Part shown: in pieces, positions 50,065-59,547 of the stretch
Numbering within the stretch: position 1 is the stretch's first letter
Layout of the letters: each line of letters opens with the position of its first letter
Source: SABI01 sp963677695
GTDB lineage: Bacteria > Spirochaetota > Spirochaetia > Sphaerochaetales > Sphaerochaetaceae
Direction of reading: 5' to 3'
NCBI GenBank assembly: GCA_963677695.2
Contig: CAXXUJ010000001.1
Location: forward strand, 620,001-684,000
DNA: 64,000 bases
Position numbers and translations under genes: made by a program
The notes under the pieces: model-generated
Database searches by the model: none
What the model saw: only the letters and a program-made list of their open reading frames with translations
Told to the model about the DNA's origin: nothing

Positions 50065-51180
50065 TCAGCCTTCAAAGGGGACCGGCTCGGGTTTATCATT
50101 TTCACCCATTACTTCAGCCAGTTCTCCCATCAGTTTCTTCGCCTGACGGCTCAGCTTCTTGGGTGTCTCAACCACGAGGCGGATATACTGATCGCCTCTC
50201 TGGTTCGAACTCCTGAGGACGGGAACACCCTTTCCTCTGAGCCTGAGCACCTTTCCGCTCTGAGTGCCGGAGGGCACTGCAACCTTCACGCGCACATCGT
50301 CGATCGTCATGACCTCAATTGTCGCACCGAGAGAAGCCTGGGTAAAGGAGATCGGTATCTGACAGTAGAGATCACTTCCTGAACGCTCGAAATACTTGTG
50401 AGGTTTCACATTGACGTAGACGTAGAGGTCACCGGAGGGGCCGCCGTTGGCGCCTGCGTCTCCCATGCCTGAGAGACTGACCCGGTTTCCGGTATCGACT
50501 CCTGCGGGAATGGTCACCTTCACCTTCTGCTGCTTGCGCTTGAGACCGGTTCCGTGACAATCGTCACAGGGATTCTCAATGACATGGCCTTCCCCGTGAC
50601 AGGTGGGACAGGTGCTTGCGATAGCAAAGAAACCGGAGTTCCGTCTTACCTGACCTACCCCGTTACAGGTGGGACACACCTTCTTGCCTGAACCGCTCTT
50701 TCCACCCGTCCCGTGACAGGCGTCACAGTGAACGTGGTGGGCAAACGAGATCTCAACTTTCGTACCGAAAACAGCTTCCTTGAAGTCGATTTCCACATCA
50801 TAACGGAGAGAAGATCCAACCTGGGGACCGCGTCTCTGACGCTGTCCGCCGCCGCCTCCACCGAAGAAGGATCCGAAGATATCACCGAATCCGCCTCCGC
50901 CGAAAAGGTCGGAGAAGTCACGATATACGTTGGAATAATCCCCTGCACCGTTGTTATCGACACCGGCAAAACCGTACTGGTCGTACGCCTGCCGTTTCGA
51001 TTCGTTGCTGAGAATCTCGTACGCTTCGCTTGCTTCCTTGAATCTCTCCTCTGCAGCATGATCACCCGGATTCTTGTCCGGGTGATTGGCTACAGCGAGT
51101 TTTCGATAAGCTTTCTTTATTTCATCCGCCGAGGCCCCTTTCGAGACCCCGAGAACTTCGTAATAATCCCGTTTAGCCAC
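50065..51180 (-). CDS. dnaJ: Chaperone DnaJ
   Basis: A type I Hsp40 of 371 residues. The J domain has 'VANHPDKNPGDHAAEERF' with HPD near residue 35. A Gly/Phe-rich linker (about 78-112) precedes four CxxCxGxG repeats ('CDACHGTG', 'CPTCNGVG', 'CPTCHGEG', 'CDDCHGTG', about 150-210). The C-terminal peptide-binding domains follow. It delivers substrates to DnaK and stimulates its ATPase. It lies 29 bases after dnaK. Confidence 0.96.
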   Translation of the reverse strand: MAKRDYYEVLGVSKGASADEIKKAYRKLAVANHPDKNPGDHAAEERFKEASEAYEILSNESKRQAYDQYGFAGVDNNGAGDYSNVYRDFSDLFGGGGFGDIFGSFFGGGGGGQRQRRGPQVGSSLRYDVEIDFKEAVFGTKVEISFAHHVHCDACHGTGGKSGSGKKVCPTCNGVGQVRRNSGFFAIASTCPTCHGEGHVIENPCDDCHGTGLKRKQQKVKVTIPAGVDTGNRVSLSGMGDAGANGGPSGDLYVYVNVKPHKYFERSGSDLYCQIPISFTQASLGATIEVMTIDDVRVKVAVPSGTQSGKVLRLRGKGVPVLRSSNQRGDQYIRLVVETPKKLSRQAKKLMGELAEVMGENDKPEPVPFEG

Positions 51181-51209
51181 GGTTCAACACTTCCTTTAGT
51201 TTCTCACTC

Positions 51210-53129
51210 TTAGTCTACAACTTCGAAGTCTGCATCTTCGACATTATCATCTTTCTTCTTGGATGCTGTCTCTTCACCGCCGGGAGCTGCACCTTCAGCC
51301 TCAGCAGCGCCACCCTGCTCTGCTGCACCTGCCTTGTACATCTCTTCAGCGAGCTTGTAAGCCGCCTGCTGCAGTGCTTCGTTCTTCGCCTTGATCTGGT
51401 CGAGGTCGTCAGTAGCGACTGCTGCCTTGAGTTCTTCCATAGCCTGCTCGATAGCTGACTTGTCCTCTGCAGAAATCTTGTCGCCGTGTTCCTTGAGAGA
51501 CTTTTCAGTTGAGTAGAGAAGATTGTCGGCTTCGTTTCTCACCTCGATCTTTTCTCTCTCCTTCTTATCCTCTTCGGCATGCACTTCAGCATCCTTGACC
51601 ATTTTGTCGATGTCAGACTCTGAAAGACCGGAAGAAGATTCGATTCTGATCTTCTGTTCCTTGCCTGTTCCCAGGTCCTTGGCGCTTACGTGGACGATAC
51701 CGTTGGCATCAATATCGAAAGCGACTTCAATCTGAGGTACACCGCGGGGAGCGGCGGGAATGCCGATAAGGTCGAACTTACCGAGTGTTCTGTTCTGTGA
51801 AGCCATCTCACGTTCACCCTGGAGTACGTGGATCGATACGGCTGTCTGGCTGTCAGCAGCTGTAGAGAAGATCTGACTCTTACGGGTAGGAATGGTGGTG
51901 TTTCTTTCAATCAGCTTGGTAGAGATACCGCCGAGGGTTTCGATACCGAGTGAGAGAGGAGTAACATCGAGAAGAAGAACATCCTTGACGTCTCCACCGA
52001 GGATACCGCCCTGGATAGCTGCGCCCATGGCTACAACTTCGTCCGGGTTCACGCCTCTGTGGGGCTCCTTCTGGAAGATTGCCTTCACCATCTCCTGAAC
52101 TGCGGGGATACGTGTCGATCCGCCGACGAGGATGACTTCATCGATATCGGCAGGGCTGACGCCTGCATCCTTGAGTGCATCAAGACAGGGCTTCTTGCTT
52201 CTTTCAACAAGGGAAGAGACCATCTGTTCGAACTTCGCACGTGTAAGGTTCATCTGGAGGTGCTTGGGACCTGATGCGTCTGCTGTGATGTAAGGAAGGT
52301 TGATGCTTGTGTCTTTCGTGCTTGAAAGTTCGATCTTTGCCTTCTCTGCAGCTTCCTTGAGTCTCTGAAGCGCCATCTTGTCCTTGGAAAGGTCAACACC
52401 GCTTTCGTTTCTGAAGGTCTCGACCATCCAGTCGATCACGATCTGGTCGAAGTCGTCACCACCGAGGTGAGTGTCACCATTGGTAGACTTGACTTCGAAT
52501 ACCCCGTCACCGAGTTCGAGGATGGAGATATCGAATGTACCGCCGCCGAGGTCGTAGACCGCGATCTTCTCTTCCTTGTCCGCATCTTTTCCAAGACCGT
52601 AGGCAAGAGCTGCAGCAGTGGGTTCGTTGACGATTCTCTTTACATCAAGACCAGCGATCTTACCGGCATCCTTGGTTGCCTGGCGCTGTGCGTCATTGAA
52701 GTAAGCGGGGACTGTGATGACTGCTTCTGTGACAGGTTCACCGAGGTAGTCCTCAGCGGTCTTCTTCATCTTCTGAAGAGTGGCTGCTGAAATCTCCTGA
52801 GGGGAGTAGTCCTTGTCACGGATCTCGACTCTGATATCATCATTAGGACCGGCTTTCACCTTGTAGGAAACCTTCTTGATTTCAGAAGGAACTTCTGCAA
52901 AACGACGACCCATGAATCTCTTGATGGAAGAGACTGTGTTCTCTGCATTCGTCACGATCTGGTTCTTTGCAGGCTGACCTACGAGTCTTTCGCCCTTCGC
53001 TGTAAAACCTACGATAGAGGGAGTGGTTCTCTGTCCCTCGCTGTTCTGGATAACTACTGCGTCTCCGTTTTCCATGACAGAAACACAAGAGTTTGTTGTT
53101 CCCAGGTCAATTCCAATTATTCTACCCAT
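51210..53129 (-). CDS. dnaK: Chaperone DnaK (Hsp70)
   Basis: A protein of 639 residues. 'IGIDLGTTNSCVSVMENG' starts the ATPase domain, 'AVYDLGGGTFDISILELG' is near residue 190, and the linker 'DVLLLDVTPLSLGIETLGG' is near 385. The C-terminal lid ends with a flexible stretch and an acidic tail ('DADFEVVD'). It folds and protects proteins with GrpE (59 bases upstream) and DnaJ (downstream). No HrcA gene lies in the window. Confidence 0.98.
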   Translation of the reverse strand: MGRIIGIDLGTTNSCVSVMENGDAVVIQNSEGQRTTPSIVGFTAKGERLVGQPAKNQIVTNAENTVSSIKRFMGRRFAEVPSEIKKVSYKVKAGPNDDIRVEIRDKDYSPQEISAATLQKMKKTAEDYLGEPVTEAVITVPAYFNDAQRQATKDAGKIAGLDVKRIVNEPTAAALAYGLGKDADKEEKIAVYDLGGGTFDISILELGDGVFEVKSTNGDTHLGGDDFDQIVIDWMVETFRNESGVDLSKDKMALQRLKEAAEKAKIELSSTKDTSINLPYITADASGPKHLQMNLTRAKFEQMVSSLVERSKKPCLDALKDAGVSPADIDEVILVGGSTRIPAVQEMVKAIFQKEPHRGVNPDEVVAMGAAIQGGILGGDVKDVLLLDVTPLSLGIETLGGISTKLIERNTTIPTRKSQIFSTAADSQTAVSIHVLQGEREMASQNRTLGKFDLIGIPAAPRGVPQIEVAFDIDANGIVHVSAKDLGTGKEQKIRIESSSGLSESDIDKMVKDAEVHAEEDKKEREKIEVRNEADNLLYSTEKSLKEHGDKISAEDKSAIEQAMEELKAAVATDDLDQIKAKNEALQQAAYKLAEEMYKAGAAEQGGAAEAEGAAPGGEETASKKKDDNVEDADFEVVD

Positions 53130-53188
53130 TGTTTTCTCCTAAAAATACTTCTTAAATCTAATCTCAGCCTGATTCGGTCTCTTATAGG

Positions 53189-53773
53189 CTACTCAGGTTT
53201 TCCCACTTTCACTTTCGCGTGACGTAACACCTTAGAATGAAGATAATAACCCTTCTGCAATTCGGCAAGGACCGTTTCATGTTCTATGTCGTCACGACTC
53301 TCCATCATGAGAGCTTCATGCTCATGGGGAGAGAACTCGGTTCCCACGATATCACTCATCACCTTGAGTCCCCAGTTCTTCTCAAGCATGTCGAGCATCT
53401 GCTGTCGGATCATCTTGACCCCTTCTGCATGCCCTTCGCCTTCTGCGCTCTGGGAAGACTCTATCGCACGGTCAAAGTCATCAAGGATGGGGATAAGGTC
53501 GTTGATCAGTCTCTCATTCGCATACTGAACGGCCTGTTCCTTCTCTCTGATAACCCGTTTGCGGTAGTTCTCCATATCGGCGGCTTTTCTGAGGTAGGTG
53601 CTTTTCTCCTCCAGCAGTTCTGCCTTCGCCTGCTCAAGGTCAGCTTCGAGGTTGGCTATCATCACCTGTTCGGGGGTCAGATCTCCCTGCTCATCCTTTT
53701 CAGGTGCTGCAGCTTCTTCTGTTCCCGCGGACGTTTCTATAACTTCTTCTTCGTGCTTCTCGTTCTTACTCAT
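53189..53773 (-). CDS. grpE: Nucleotide exchange factor GrpE
   Basis: A protein of 194 residues. An acidic N terminus (about 1-40) leads into the long coiled coil ('YLRKAADMENYRKRVIREKEQA' near residue 70) and the C-terminal beta domain with 'VGTEFSPHEHEALM' and 'GYYLHSKVLRHAKVKVGK'. It releases ADP from DnaK. It is the first gene of grpE-dnaK-dnaJ-rlmB. Confidence 0.95.
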   Translation of the reverse strand: MSKNEKHEEEVIETSAGTEEAAAPEKDEQGDLTPEQVMIANLEADLEQAKAELLEEKSTYLRKAADMENYRKRVIREKEQAVQYANERLINDLIPILDDFDRAIESSQSAEGEGHAEGVKMIRQQMLDMLEKNWGLKVMSDIVGTEFSPHEHEALMMESRDDIEHETVLAELQKGYYLHSKVLRHAKVKVGKPE

Positions 53774-53856
53774 GGATTACCTTGTATTCATGTATTGATA
53801 TTGTCAGACACAGATGTCCTCTCCGATGGAATCGGGAGTACCTGCGACCAACACAA

Positions 53857-53885
53857 ACATACTGACTGAGAATATCTATCGTCAA
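53857..53885 (-). promoter_or_regulatory. Possible promoter of the grpE-dnaK-dnaJ operon
   Basis: Minus strand: TTGACG, 17-base spacer, GTATGT, about 85 bases before the grpE start. No CIRCE element (TTAGCACTC-N9-GAGTGCTAA) was found, so control by HrcA is not supported. Confidence 0.4.
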
Positions 53886-54007
53886 GGGACTTCACCATGT
53901 AAAGTCACTTTTTATCGCCTGAACCTTATTTTTTTTCACTCACCTGTTCACGACTAAAGAGAAGAGAGAAATTTCAGTATGGAAAGAGAAAGAAACAGGG
54001 AAAGAAA

Positions 54008-55657
54008 CTACAGGGTATCATCCTCGTCATCGAAGGTGACAACCTCCTCCTCTTCATCGTAGGTCTCTACAGTAGAGGGCTTCTTTTCCTTCTTTGTATG
54101 ATCTGCAGGTTCCTCTTCGGGTTCTGCTTCTTCAGGCTCTTCTTCAGGTATGGATTCTTCAGGGAGTTCTTCTATTTCATCCAATACTTCATTTTGAAGC
54201 TCTACGTCTTCGGGGAGCTCTTCAGCTTTGGGGAATTCCTCTTCAGCAGGAAACTCTTCAGCCTCAGGGAGTTCCTCACCCTCGTCGAACAGGAAGGGGG
54301 TATCATCCTCTTCAGACTCTTCTTCCTTGTTAGCTGGTTCTTCCACTTCAGATTCTTCTTCGAAGGGATCATGCTCTTCAGCATCTGCTTCTTCGAAGTC
54401 GGGGAAGTCAACCTTCTCCCGCTCCATGATGCGGTTGAGTTCTTCAGCTTCCTTCAGTTCCTTCTGAATTCTGAGGGCTTCCTCTATCTCCTGTTCGATT
54501 CTTTCCTTCTCTTCGGCAAGCTGTCTGTTCTCCTCTTTCGAGGAGTCTATCCGGTCTGAGAGGGTTTCAAGGTTATCCTTCCCACTTTCGATTTCCTGAG
54601 CAATTCTCTCTTTCTCTTCGGTAAGCTGCCGGCTCTCCTCTTTCGAGGAGTCTATCTGGCCTGAAAGCGTTTCAAGGTTTTCCTTGCCGCTTTCTATCTC
54701 CTGATTGAGAGAAGCGAGAGTGTTCTGCTCATCGGCCACTTCATCGCTGAGGGCATTGAGTGCGCTCTCCTTTTCCGATACCTGCTGAGAGGTATTCTCA
54801 AGGATTTTCGTCTCTGTTTCAATGTTCTGCATGATGCTCTGAAGGTCTTCAGAGAGACTCGATTTCCTCTTGCTGAGTTCCTCGACATCGGAAAGAAGGA
54901 GTGTCTCACTCTCTTTCATCTGTTCGAGCTTCTTTGCAGCTTCATCAATCGAAGAGGTTATAGCAGCAGAGAATTCAGTCTGTCTTTCAACAAGGGAATC
55001 GACATGGATGTTCATGCTCTCGACAAGGGGTGTGATAAGGTTTCTCACCTGGTCGAGAAGGGGTCCCATTGAGCTTATGAACTCCTGACGTTCCTGCTCC
55101 AGATTCTGAGAAGTCGCTTCAACGAGATCTCCGGCGTAGGTGTCGACTCTTTGTTCAAAGAGTGAGATTCTTTTGTGGATGTCCTGTTCTATCTGGTCGA
55201 GGTTCTGTTCGCTTTCGCTCACGCTCTCGCGGTAGCGTTCTATGAGGGCTTCAACTTCCTTGAGGCGGTTCACTTCTCCCTGGACGAGGTTGATTCTTCT
55301 TTCTGCGGTGTCTGTGAGCTGTGAGAGGTTGGAGAGCACTTCGTGGTAGTGAACTAACGTTCCTTCGAGTTCAACGAGTTCATGTACGTGGGCGAAGAGC
55401 TTAGTTCTCTTCTCTTCGATCTCGGCTATCATGACCGAGGCATTGCGTTCAGCTTCGATGAATCGGGTTTCGAACTCGCCGATGTGGGAGAGCATCTCAT
55501 CGTCTTTTGTCTTCATCTTTTCGATGTGTCCGCTGACAAACCGTTTGATCTGATCGAGGCGGTACTCGTTCTTGTCCATCTTCCGTAAGGTGACGATGAT
55601 AATGAGGGTAAGAAAAAAGAATACGATAGAGAGGAGTATGGGAATTAATTCTGCCAT
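54008..55657 (-). CDS. SpiroCoCo-type membrane-anchored coiled-coil protein
   Basis: A protein of 549 residues. One N-terminal membrane span (about 4-24) is followed by a long coiled coil (about 30-400). The coil contains a 35-residue tandem duplication starting 'QEIESGKENLETLSGQIDSS' and then 'QEIESGKDNLETLSDRIDSS'. The last 130 or so residues are extremely acidic with many Glu and Pro. This layout matches the SpiroCoCo family known from spirochaetes, of unknown function. It probably reaches from the inner membrane into the cytoplasm. It lies 9 bases after the HAD phosphatase gene. Confidence 0.8.
   Translation of the reverse strand: MAELIPILLSIVFFFLTLIIIVTLRKMDKNEYRLDQIKRFVSGHIEKMKTKDDEMLSHIGEFETRFIEAERNASVMIAEIEEKRTKLFAHVHELVELEGTLVHYHEVLSNLSQLTDTAERRINLVQGEVNRLKEVEALIERYRESVSESEQNLDQIEQDIHKRISLFEQRVDTYAGDLVEATSQNLEQERQEFISSMGPLLDQVRNLITPLVESMNIHVDSLVERQTEFSAAITSSIDEAAKKLEQMKESETLLLSDVEELSKRKSSLSEDLQSIMQNIETETKILENTSQQVSEKESALNALSDEVADEQNTLASLNQEIESGKENLETLSGQIDSSKEESRQLTEEKERIAQEIESGKDNLETLSDRIDSSKEENRQLAEEKERIEQEIEEALRIQKELKEAEELNRIMEREKVDFPDFEEADAEEHDPFEEESEVEEPANKEEESEEDDTPFLFDEGEELPEAEEFPAEEEFPKAEELPEDVELQNEVLDEIEELPEESIPEEEPEEAEPEEEPADHTKKEKKPSTVETYDEEEEVVTFDDEDDTL
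54491..54700 (-). repeat. 105-base tandem duplication inside the coiled-coil gene
   Basis: Two in-frame copies of 105 bases (about 54491-54595 and 54596-54700). They share, for example, CTCCTCTTTCGAGGAGTCTA at 54530 and 54635. They encode the 35-residue repeat. The copies differ at a few positions, so the duplication is recent but not brand-new. Confidence 0.8.
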
Positions 55658-55666
55658 CTGTTCCTC

Positions 55667-56392
55667 CTAGGTGGTAAGGCAGGTGACCTGTTGATAGAAG
55701 TCTCTGTAATCGCTGAAAATCAGGCCTGCATCAGGATGTGCTGCAGTGTACTTCTCCCTTTCAGTTGTATCACGGAGAGACCTCATGAGCAAGATGGTTT
55801 TCATTCCCGCCCTGCTCGCTCCGACCATATCCTTGCGGTAGCTGTCACCGACATAGAGGATCTGGTCGTGAGGAAGTCCCATCAGCTCCGCCATCATATC
55901 GAAGGGTGCACGGTGGGGTTTCAGGTAGCCTGTCTCCTGAGCACAGGCGGTGAGAGAGACATAATCTGCAACCCCGAGGGTCTCGAGTTTCTTCGTGACA
56001 GGGAAGTCGGAGAGGGCGGCAAGAAGCAGCCCGTCATCTTTCAGCTTCTTCATCGTCTCAGCAAGGTAAGGGAGAGGTTTTATATGAGTGAAGGCCTTCT
56101 CCATCCTCTTATAGAGCTGATTCTCTATCCTCGCCTTCATCGTATCGATGAAATCATCGGTGACAGGGAGATCCATCTTTTCAAGAACATAGGAGGCCTG
56201 TTCGGCAAGGAAGGCCTCCTCCCCTGTTCCTCCGCGATGTTCATACCCCTCCTCTCTCACAAGGTTCCTGAACTGCCTGACACTGTTCATCAGCGTGGCA
56301 GAGGGAAATATGGAGGGGATGAGAAGCACCTTGGTCATCCACGAGGGGTAGAGTGTGCCGTCGATGTCGAAGCAGATCCCTTTGATACTCAT
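55667..56392 (-). CDS. HAD-superfamily hydrolase (YjjG/phosphoglycolate-phosphatase-like)
   Basis: A protein of 241 residues with a C1-type helical cap. It has 'GICFDIDGTLYPSWM' at the start, 'LAALSDFP' near residue 128, a lysine in 'ETGYLKPHRAPFD' and 'ILYVGDSYRKDMVGASRAGMK' near 195. Substrate unknown: nucleotide or sugar phosphate is likely. The ATG overlaps the der stop by one base. Confidence 0.85.
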   Translation of the reverse strand: MSIKGICFDIDGTLYPSWMTKVLLIPSIFPSATLMNSVRQFRNLVREEGYEHRGGTGEEAFLAEQASYVLEKMDLPVTDDFIDTMKARIENQLYKRMEKAFTHIKPLPYLAETMKKLKDDGLLLAALSDFPVTKKLETLGVADYVSLTACAQETGYLKPHRAPFDMMAELMGLPHDQILYVGDSYRKDMVGASRAGMKTILLMRSLRDTTEREKYTAAHPDAGLIFSDYRDFYQQVTCLTT

Positions 56393-57762
56393 CAGAGTTT
56401 CGTCTGAGGCGAGTTGCGCCTTCTCTCTTTGATATCGACAACGATGGGAATCGAGGGGAAGCCCAGATCGCGTCTGATACAGTTCTGAAGATATTTGACG
56501 TACCCTTCGGGGAAGTCCTTCTTTCGGTTGACGAAGAAGAGGAAACGGACGGGAGCGGCACTGACCTGTGTTCCGTAGAGCACCTTGAAGTGACCTCTCT
56601 TACCTCTCGGCGGCTGGTAGGCTTCCGCCCATGCCCTGAGAGCGTTGTTCACGTGAGAGGTGTCGATTCTCTTGGTGAGCTGTCGGTATACCTTCCAGAT
56701 CGTATCAAGCATCAGGGGAATATCTGTCCCTTCCTTCGCGCTGATCGGTACGATCGGAGCATAGGAAAGGATCGGGAAGAGGAAGCGTGCCCTGTCCTTG
56801 ATCGCTTCTATCTCGTTGGGGATACCGCTGAGGGTGTCTGCCTTGTTGAGCACGAGAACGACTCCCTTGCCCCGTTTGACGATCTGCTGAGCGATCTTCT
56901 TGTCCTGTTCCACCAATCCCGTGTTGATATCGATAAGAAGGAGAACGACATCGGCTTCGTCGATCGTCTTGATCGCGCGGTTTACCGAGTAGTACTCGAC
57001 ATCCTCCTCGACCTTCTTCTTCCTTCTGATTCCTGCGGTATCGAGGATGGTGAACTCGGTTCCCTTGTAGGAGAACTCTCCCATGATCACGTCCCTGGTC
57101 GTTCCCGGGATATCACTCACAATGGAGACATCCTTCCCGCTCAGGGCATTGGTGAGAGTGCTCTTTCCCGTGTTCGGCTTGCCGAGGACGGCGATCTTGA
57201 GCCTCTCCTTCTCAACTTCCGGTTCCTCAAGCTCTTCCATGTCGAACATTTCGAGGAGTTCCTCCTCGAGAAGATCGATACCGAGGCCGTGGGCTGAGGA
57301 GATGGGGATCACCCGCTCGTAACCGAAGCGGTAATAGTCGTAGACAAGGTCGTCTCTCGAGGGAGAGTCGACTTTATTGACAGCGAGGATCAGCTTGTCG
57401 CTGAAGGGGCGAAGGCGCTCTATGAGCACCTCGTCCTCCTGAGAGACTTCCGTACAGTCCATCAGAAGGATGACAGCGTCGCTGATCGAGAGGATGGAGA
57501 GGGCTCTGTCGGTGACAAGAGAGTCGAGGCCCTCCTGTTCCAGCTTGATTCCGCCGGTGTCGACCAGGAGCACCTGATTGTTACCCAGGAGCCATTTCTC
57601 CGGGATAGGGTCACGCGTCACACCCGGTGTCGGGTCTGTGATCGCTCTTCGTTTCTGTATAAGACGGTTGAACAGGGTTGATTTCCCCACGTTCGGGCGT
57701 CCTATGATTGATATAATTGGCAGTCCCTGCCTACGCAGAGATGATAGTACCGAATCTGTCAT
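56392..57762 (-). CDS. der: Ribosome-biogenesis GTPase Der (EngA)
   Basis: A protein of 456 residues with two G domains in tandem: 'GRPNVGKSTLF' near residue 21 with 'NKVD', and 'GKPNTGKSTLTNA' near 195 with 'NKAD'. A KH-like C-terminal domain ends in an Arg/Lys-rich tail. It acts in 50S assembly. Its start lies 32 bases inside the end of ptsI and has AAGGAA about 8 bases upstream, an unusually long overlap. Confidence 0.95.
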   Translation of the reverse strand: MTDSVLSSLRRQGLPIISIIGRPNVGKSTLFNRLIQKRRAITDPTPGVTRDPIPEKWLLGNNQVLLVDTGGIKLEQEGLDSLVTDRALSILSISDAVILLMDCTEVSQEDEVLIERLRPFSDKLILAVNKVDSPSRDDLVYDYYRFGYERVIPISSAHGLGIDLLEEELLEMFDMEELEEPEVEKERLKIAVLGKPNTGKSTLTNALSGKDVSIVSDIPGTTRDVIMGEFSYKGTEFTILDTAGIRRKKKVEEDVEYYSVNRAIKTIDEADVVLLLIDINTGLVEQDKKIAQQIVKRGKGVVLVLNKADTLSGIPNEIEAIKDRARFLFPILSYAPIVPISAKEGTDIPLMLDTIWKVYRQLTKRIDTSHVNNALRAWAEAYQPPRGKRGHFKVLYGTQVSAAPVRFLFFVNRKKDFPEGYVKYLQNCIRRDLGFPSIPIVVDIKERRRNSPQTKL

Positions 57763-59467
57763 GCATCCATTTCCTTATGTATGTGTTGATATTGACCAGA
57801 GAATCCATCGATATCACGGTATCGACCAACTCTTTCGCTTCCTTCATCGTCACTGACCTGATGATGTTCTTCACCTCGAGGAGACTCTGGGGGCTCATCG
57901 AGAATTCATCCAGTCCTAGACCGAGAAGAAGTACACTTGCGAGAGGGTCTCCTGCCATCTCGCCACACATCGCAACTGGTATGGATTGTTCATGTCCTTT
58001 TTCTATGATCATCTTCAGCAGTCGCAATACACCGACGTGGAACGGCTGATAGAGATAGGCTATCATATCGTTTCCCCGGTCAACTGCGATAGTATACTGA
58101 ATTAAGTCATTTGTTCCAATAGAGAAGAAGTCGGTTTTCTTCGCAAGAAGATCGGCGACGATGGCTGCCGAGGGAACCTCGATCATCGTACCCACCTCGA
58201 TATCCTCATCGAACTCGATTCCATCCCTCCTGCACTCGTCCTTCACCTGGGAGAGGACGATGAGAACATTGTCAAGTTCCTCGGGACCGCTGATCATGGG
58301 GAACATGATCTTCGCCTTTCCGAAGGCGCTCGCCCTGAGGATGGCTCTCAGCTGGGTCTTGAAGACATCCTTGCGGGAAAGACAGAAGCGGACGGCACGC
58401 CATCCGAGAATGGGATTTTCCTCACCCAGTCCTTCCATGCCGGGAATGACCTTGTCGCCTCCGACATCGATCGTTCTGATCGTCACTGCCCCGATATCCT
58501 TCATCTGCTCGATAGCGGCCTTGTAGGCGATGAACTGTTCCTCTTCGCTCGCTCCGCCGGGCTTGAGAAAGAGGAATTCACTGCGGAACAGACCGATACC
58601 GTCAGCACCGTGGGTGGTGACCGTCTCAAGCTCGTCAACCGTTTCTATATTCGCATTCAGCCTCACCGTGTGACCGTCTTTGGTCGTAGCCGTCAGGTCG
58701 GTGAGCTGCTGCAGTTCCTTCTCATGGGCGATCCACTGATCGAACCTCTCCCTCATCTTCTTCGCTGAAGCGGTGGAGGGTCGTACGCTCACCTCACCGA
58801 GATTACCGTCAACGATGATCTCATCACCCATCTTCACCTTCTCGGTGATTTTTCCGAGACCGACGACAGTCGGTATCTGAAGGGCACGGGCAAGGATAGC
58901 CACGTGGCTCGTTCTTCCACCCTTGTCTAAAGCAATCGCCTTGATCTTCGAAGGATCAAGGGCAAGGGCTTCGGAAGGGAGCAGAGTGTCGGCGACAAGG
59001 ACAACCTCCTCGGTAATACCCGAGAGGTCGGGACGGCTCTTGCCCATCATATTTCGGATGATACGCCACCCTATATCGTAGATATCTGCCTTGCGCTCAC
59101 GCAGGATCGGATCGTTTGAGGTATCGAGAAGTTCGGCATACTCGGTGAGGACCTTCTCCACAGCCCACTCGCTGCTGATCTGGTGGTTGTCGATATGGTG
59201 TTCGACAAGGGAAGCGAACTCCGGGTCCTGAACCATCATCAGATGGGTCTCGAGAATCTTCTTGTGCTCATCGGTCGTCGCATCAACGAGAGTCTCGTTG
59301 AGTTCCAGGTCGATATTGGTCCGGGCGGAGTGGAATCTCTTCTTCTCCTCTTCTAACAGAGCCGCCGCAATCTCGTTGCGTGGAATGAGGAGTTTCTCAT
59401 GAATATAGAGGAATGATTTACCTGTACCGATACCCGCCGAGGCGGCGATGCCTTTAAGAATTCTCAT
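57731..59467 (-). CDS. ptsI: Phosphotransferase system enzyme I
   Basis: A protein of 578 residues, the usual length. The phosphorylated histidine is in 'GGRTSHVAILARAL' near residue 185. The PEP-binding barrel has 'GIGLFRSEFLFL' near 290, 'RTIDVGGDK' near 330, 'FFSIGTNDLIQYTIAVDR' near 450 and the cysteine of 'PVAMCGEMAGDP' near 500. It transfers phosphate from PEP to HPr. No HPr or enzyme II gene is close, so in this window it stands apart from the sugar-uptake genes. It may serve a regulatory PTS; that is not shown here. Confidence 0.95.
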   Translation of the reverse strand: MRILKGIAASAGIGTGKSFLYIHEKLLIPRNEIAAALLEEEKKRFHSARTNIDLELNETLVDATTDEHKKILETHLMMVQDPEFASLVEHHIDNHQISSEWAVEKVLTEYAELLDTSNDPILRERKADIYDIGWRIIRNMMGKSRPDLSGITEEVVLVADTLLPSEALALDPSKIKAIALDKGGRTSHVAILARALQIPTVVGLGKITEKVKMGDEIIVDGNLGEVSVRPSTASAKKMRERFDQWIAHEKELQQLTDLTATTKDGHTVRLNANIETVDELETVTTHGADGIGLFRSEFLFLKPGGASEEEQFIAYKAAIEQMKDIGAVTIRTIDVGGDKVIPGMEGLGEENPILGWRAVRFCLSRKDVFKTQLRAILRASAFGKAKIMFPMISGPEELDNVLIVLSQVKDECRRDGIEFDEDIEVGTMIEVPSAAIVADLLAKKTDFFSIGTNDLIQYTIAVDRGNDMIAYLYQPFHVGVLRLLKMIIEKGHEQSIPVAMCGEMAGDPLASVLLLGLGLDEFSMSPQSLLEVKNIIRSVTMKEAKELVDTVISMDSLVNINTYIRKWMHDRFGTIISA

Positions 59468-59512
59468 AGTAAAAACATCATACGAGGTTTTATACCTGAT
59501 GTAAATAGAAGG

Positions 59513-59541
59513 TTATCAGAGAATTCGTTTCAGTGTATACT
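59513..59541 (+). promoter_or_regulatory. Promoter of the GerMN gene, leaderless type
   Basis: TTATCA, 17-base spacer, TATACT, then exactly 6 bases to the ATG at 59548. The expected transcription start falls on the start codon. Confidence 0.55.
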
Positions 59542-59547
59542 CATGCA

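Noticed and set aside
53774..54007. CIRCE operator before grpE
   Set aside because: No inverted repeat close to TTAGCACTC-N9-GAGTGCTAA is present in the 235-base gap.
57731..57762. The 32-base ptsI/der overlap as a sign of a wrong der start
   Set aside because: The ATG at 57762 has a good ribosome-binding site and the next in-frame ATG would remove the first G domain.
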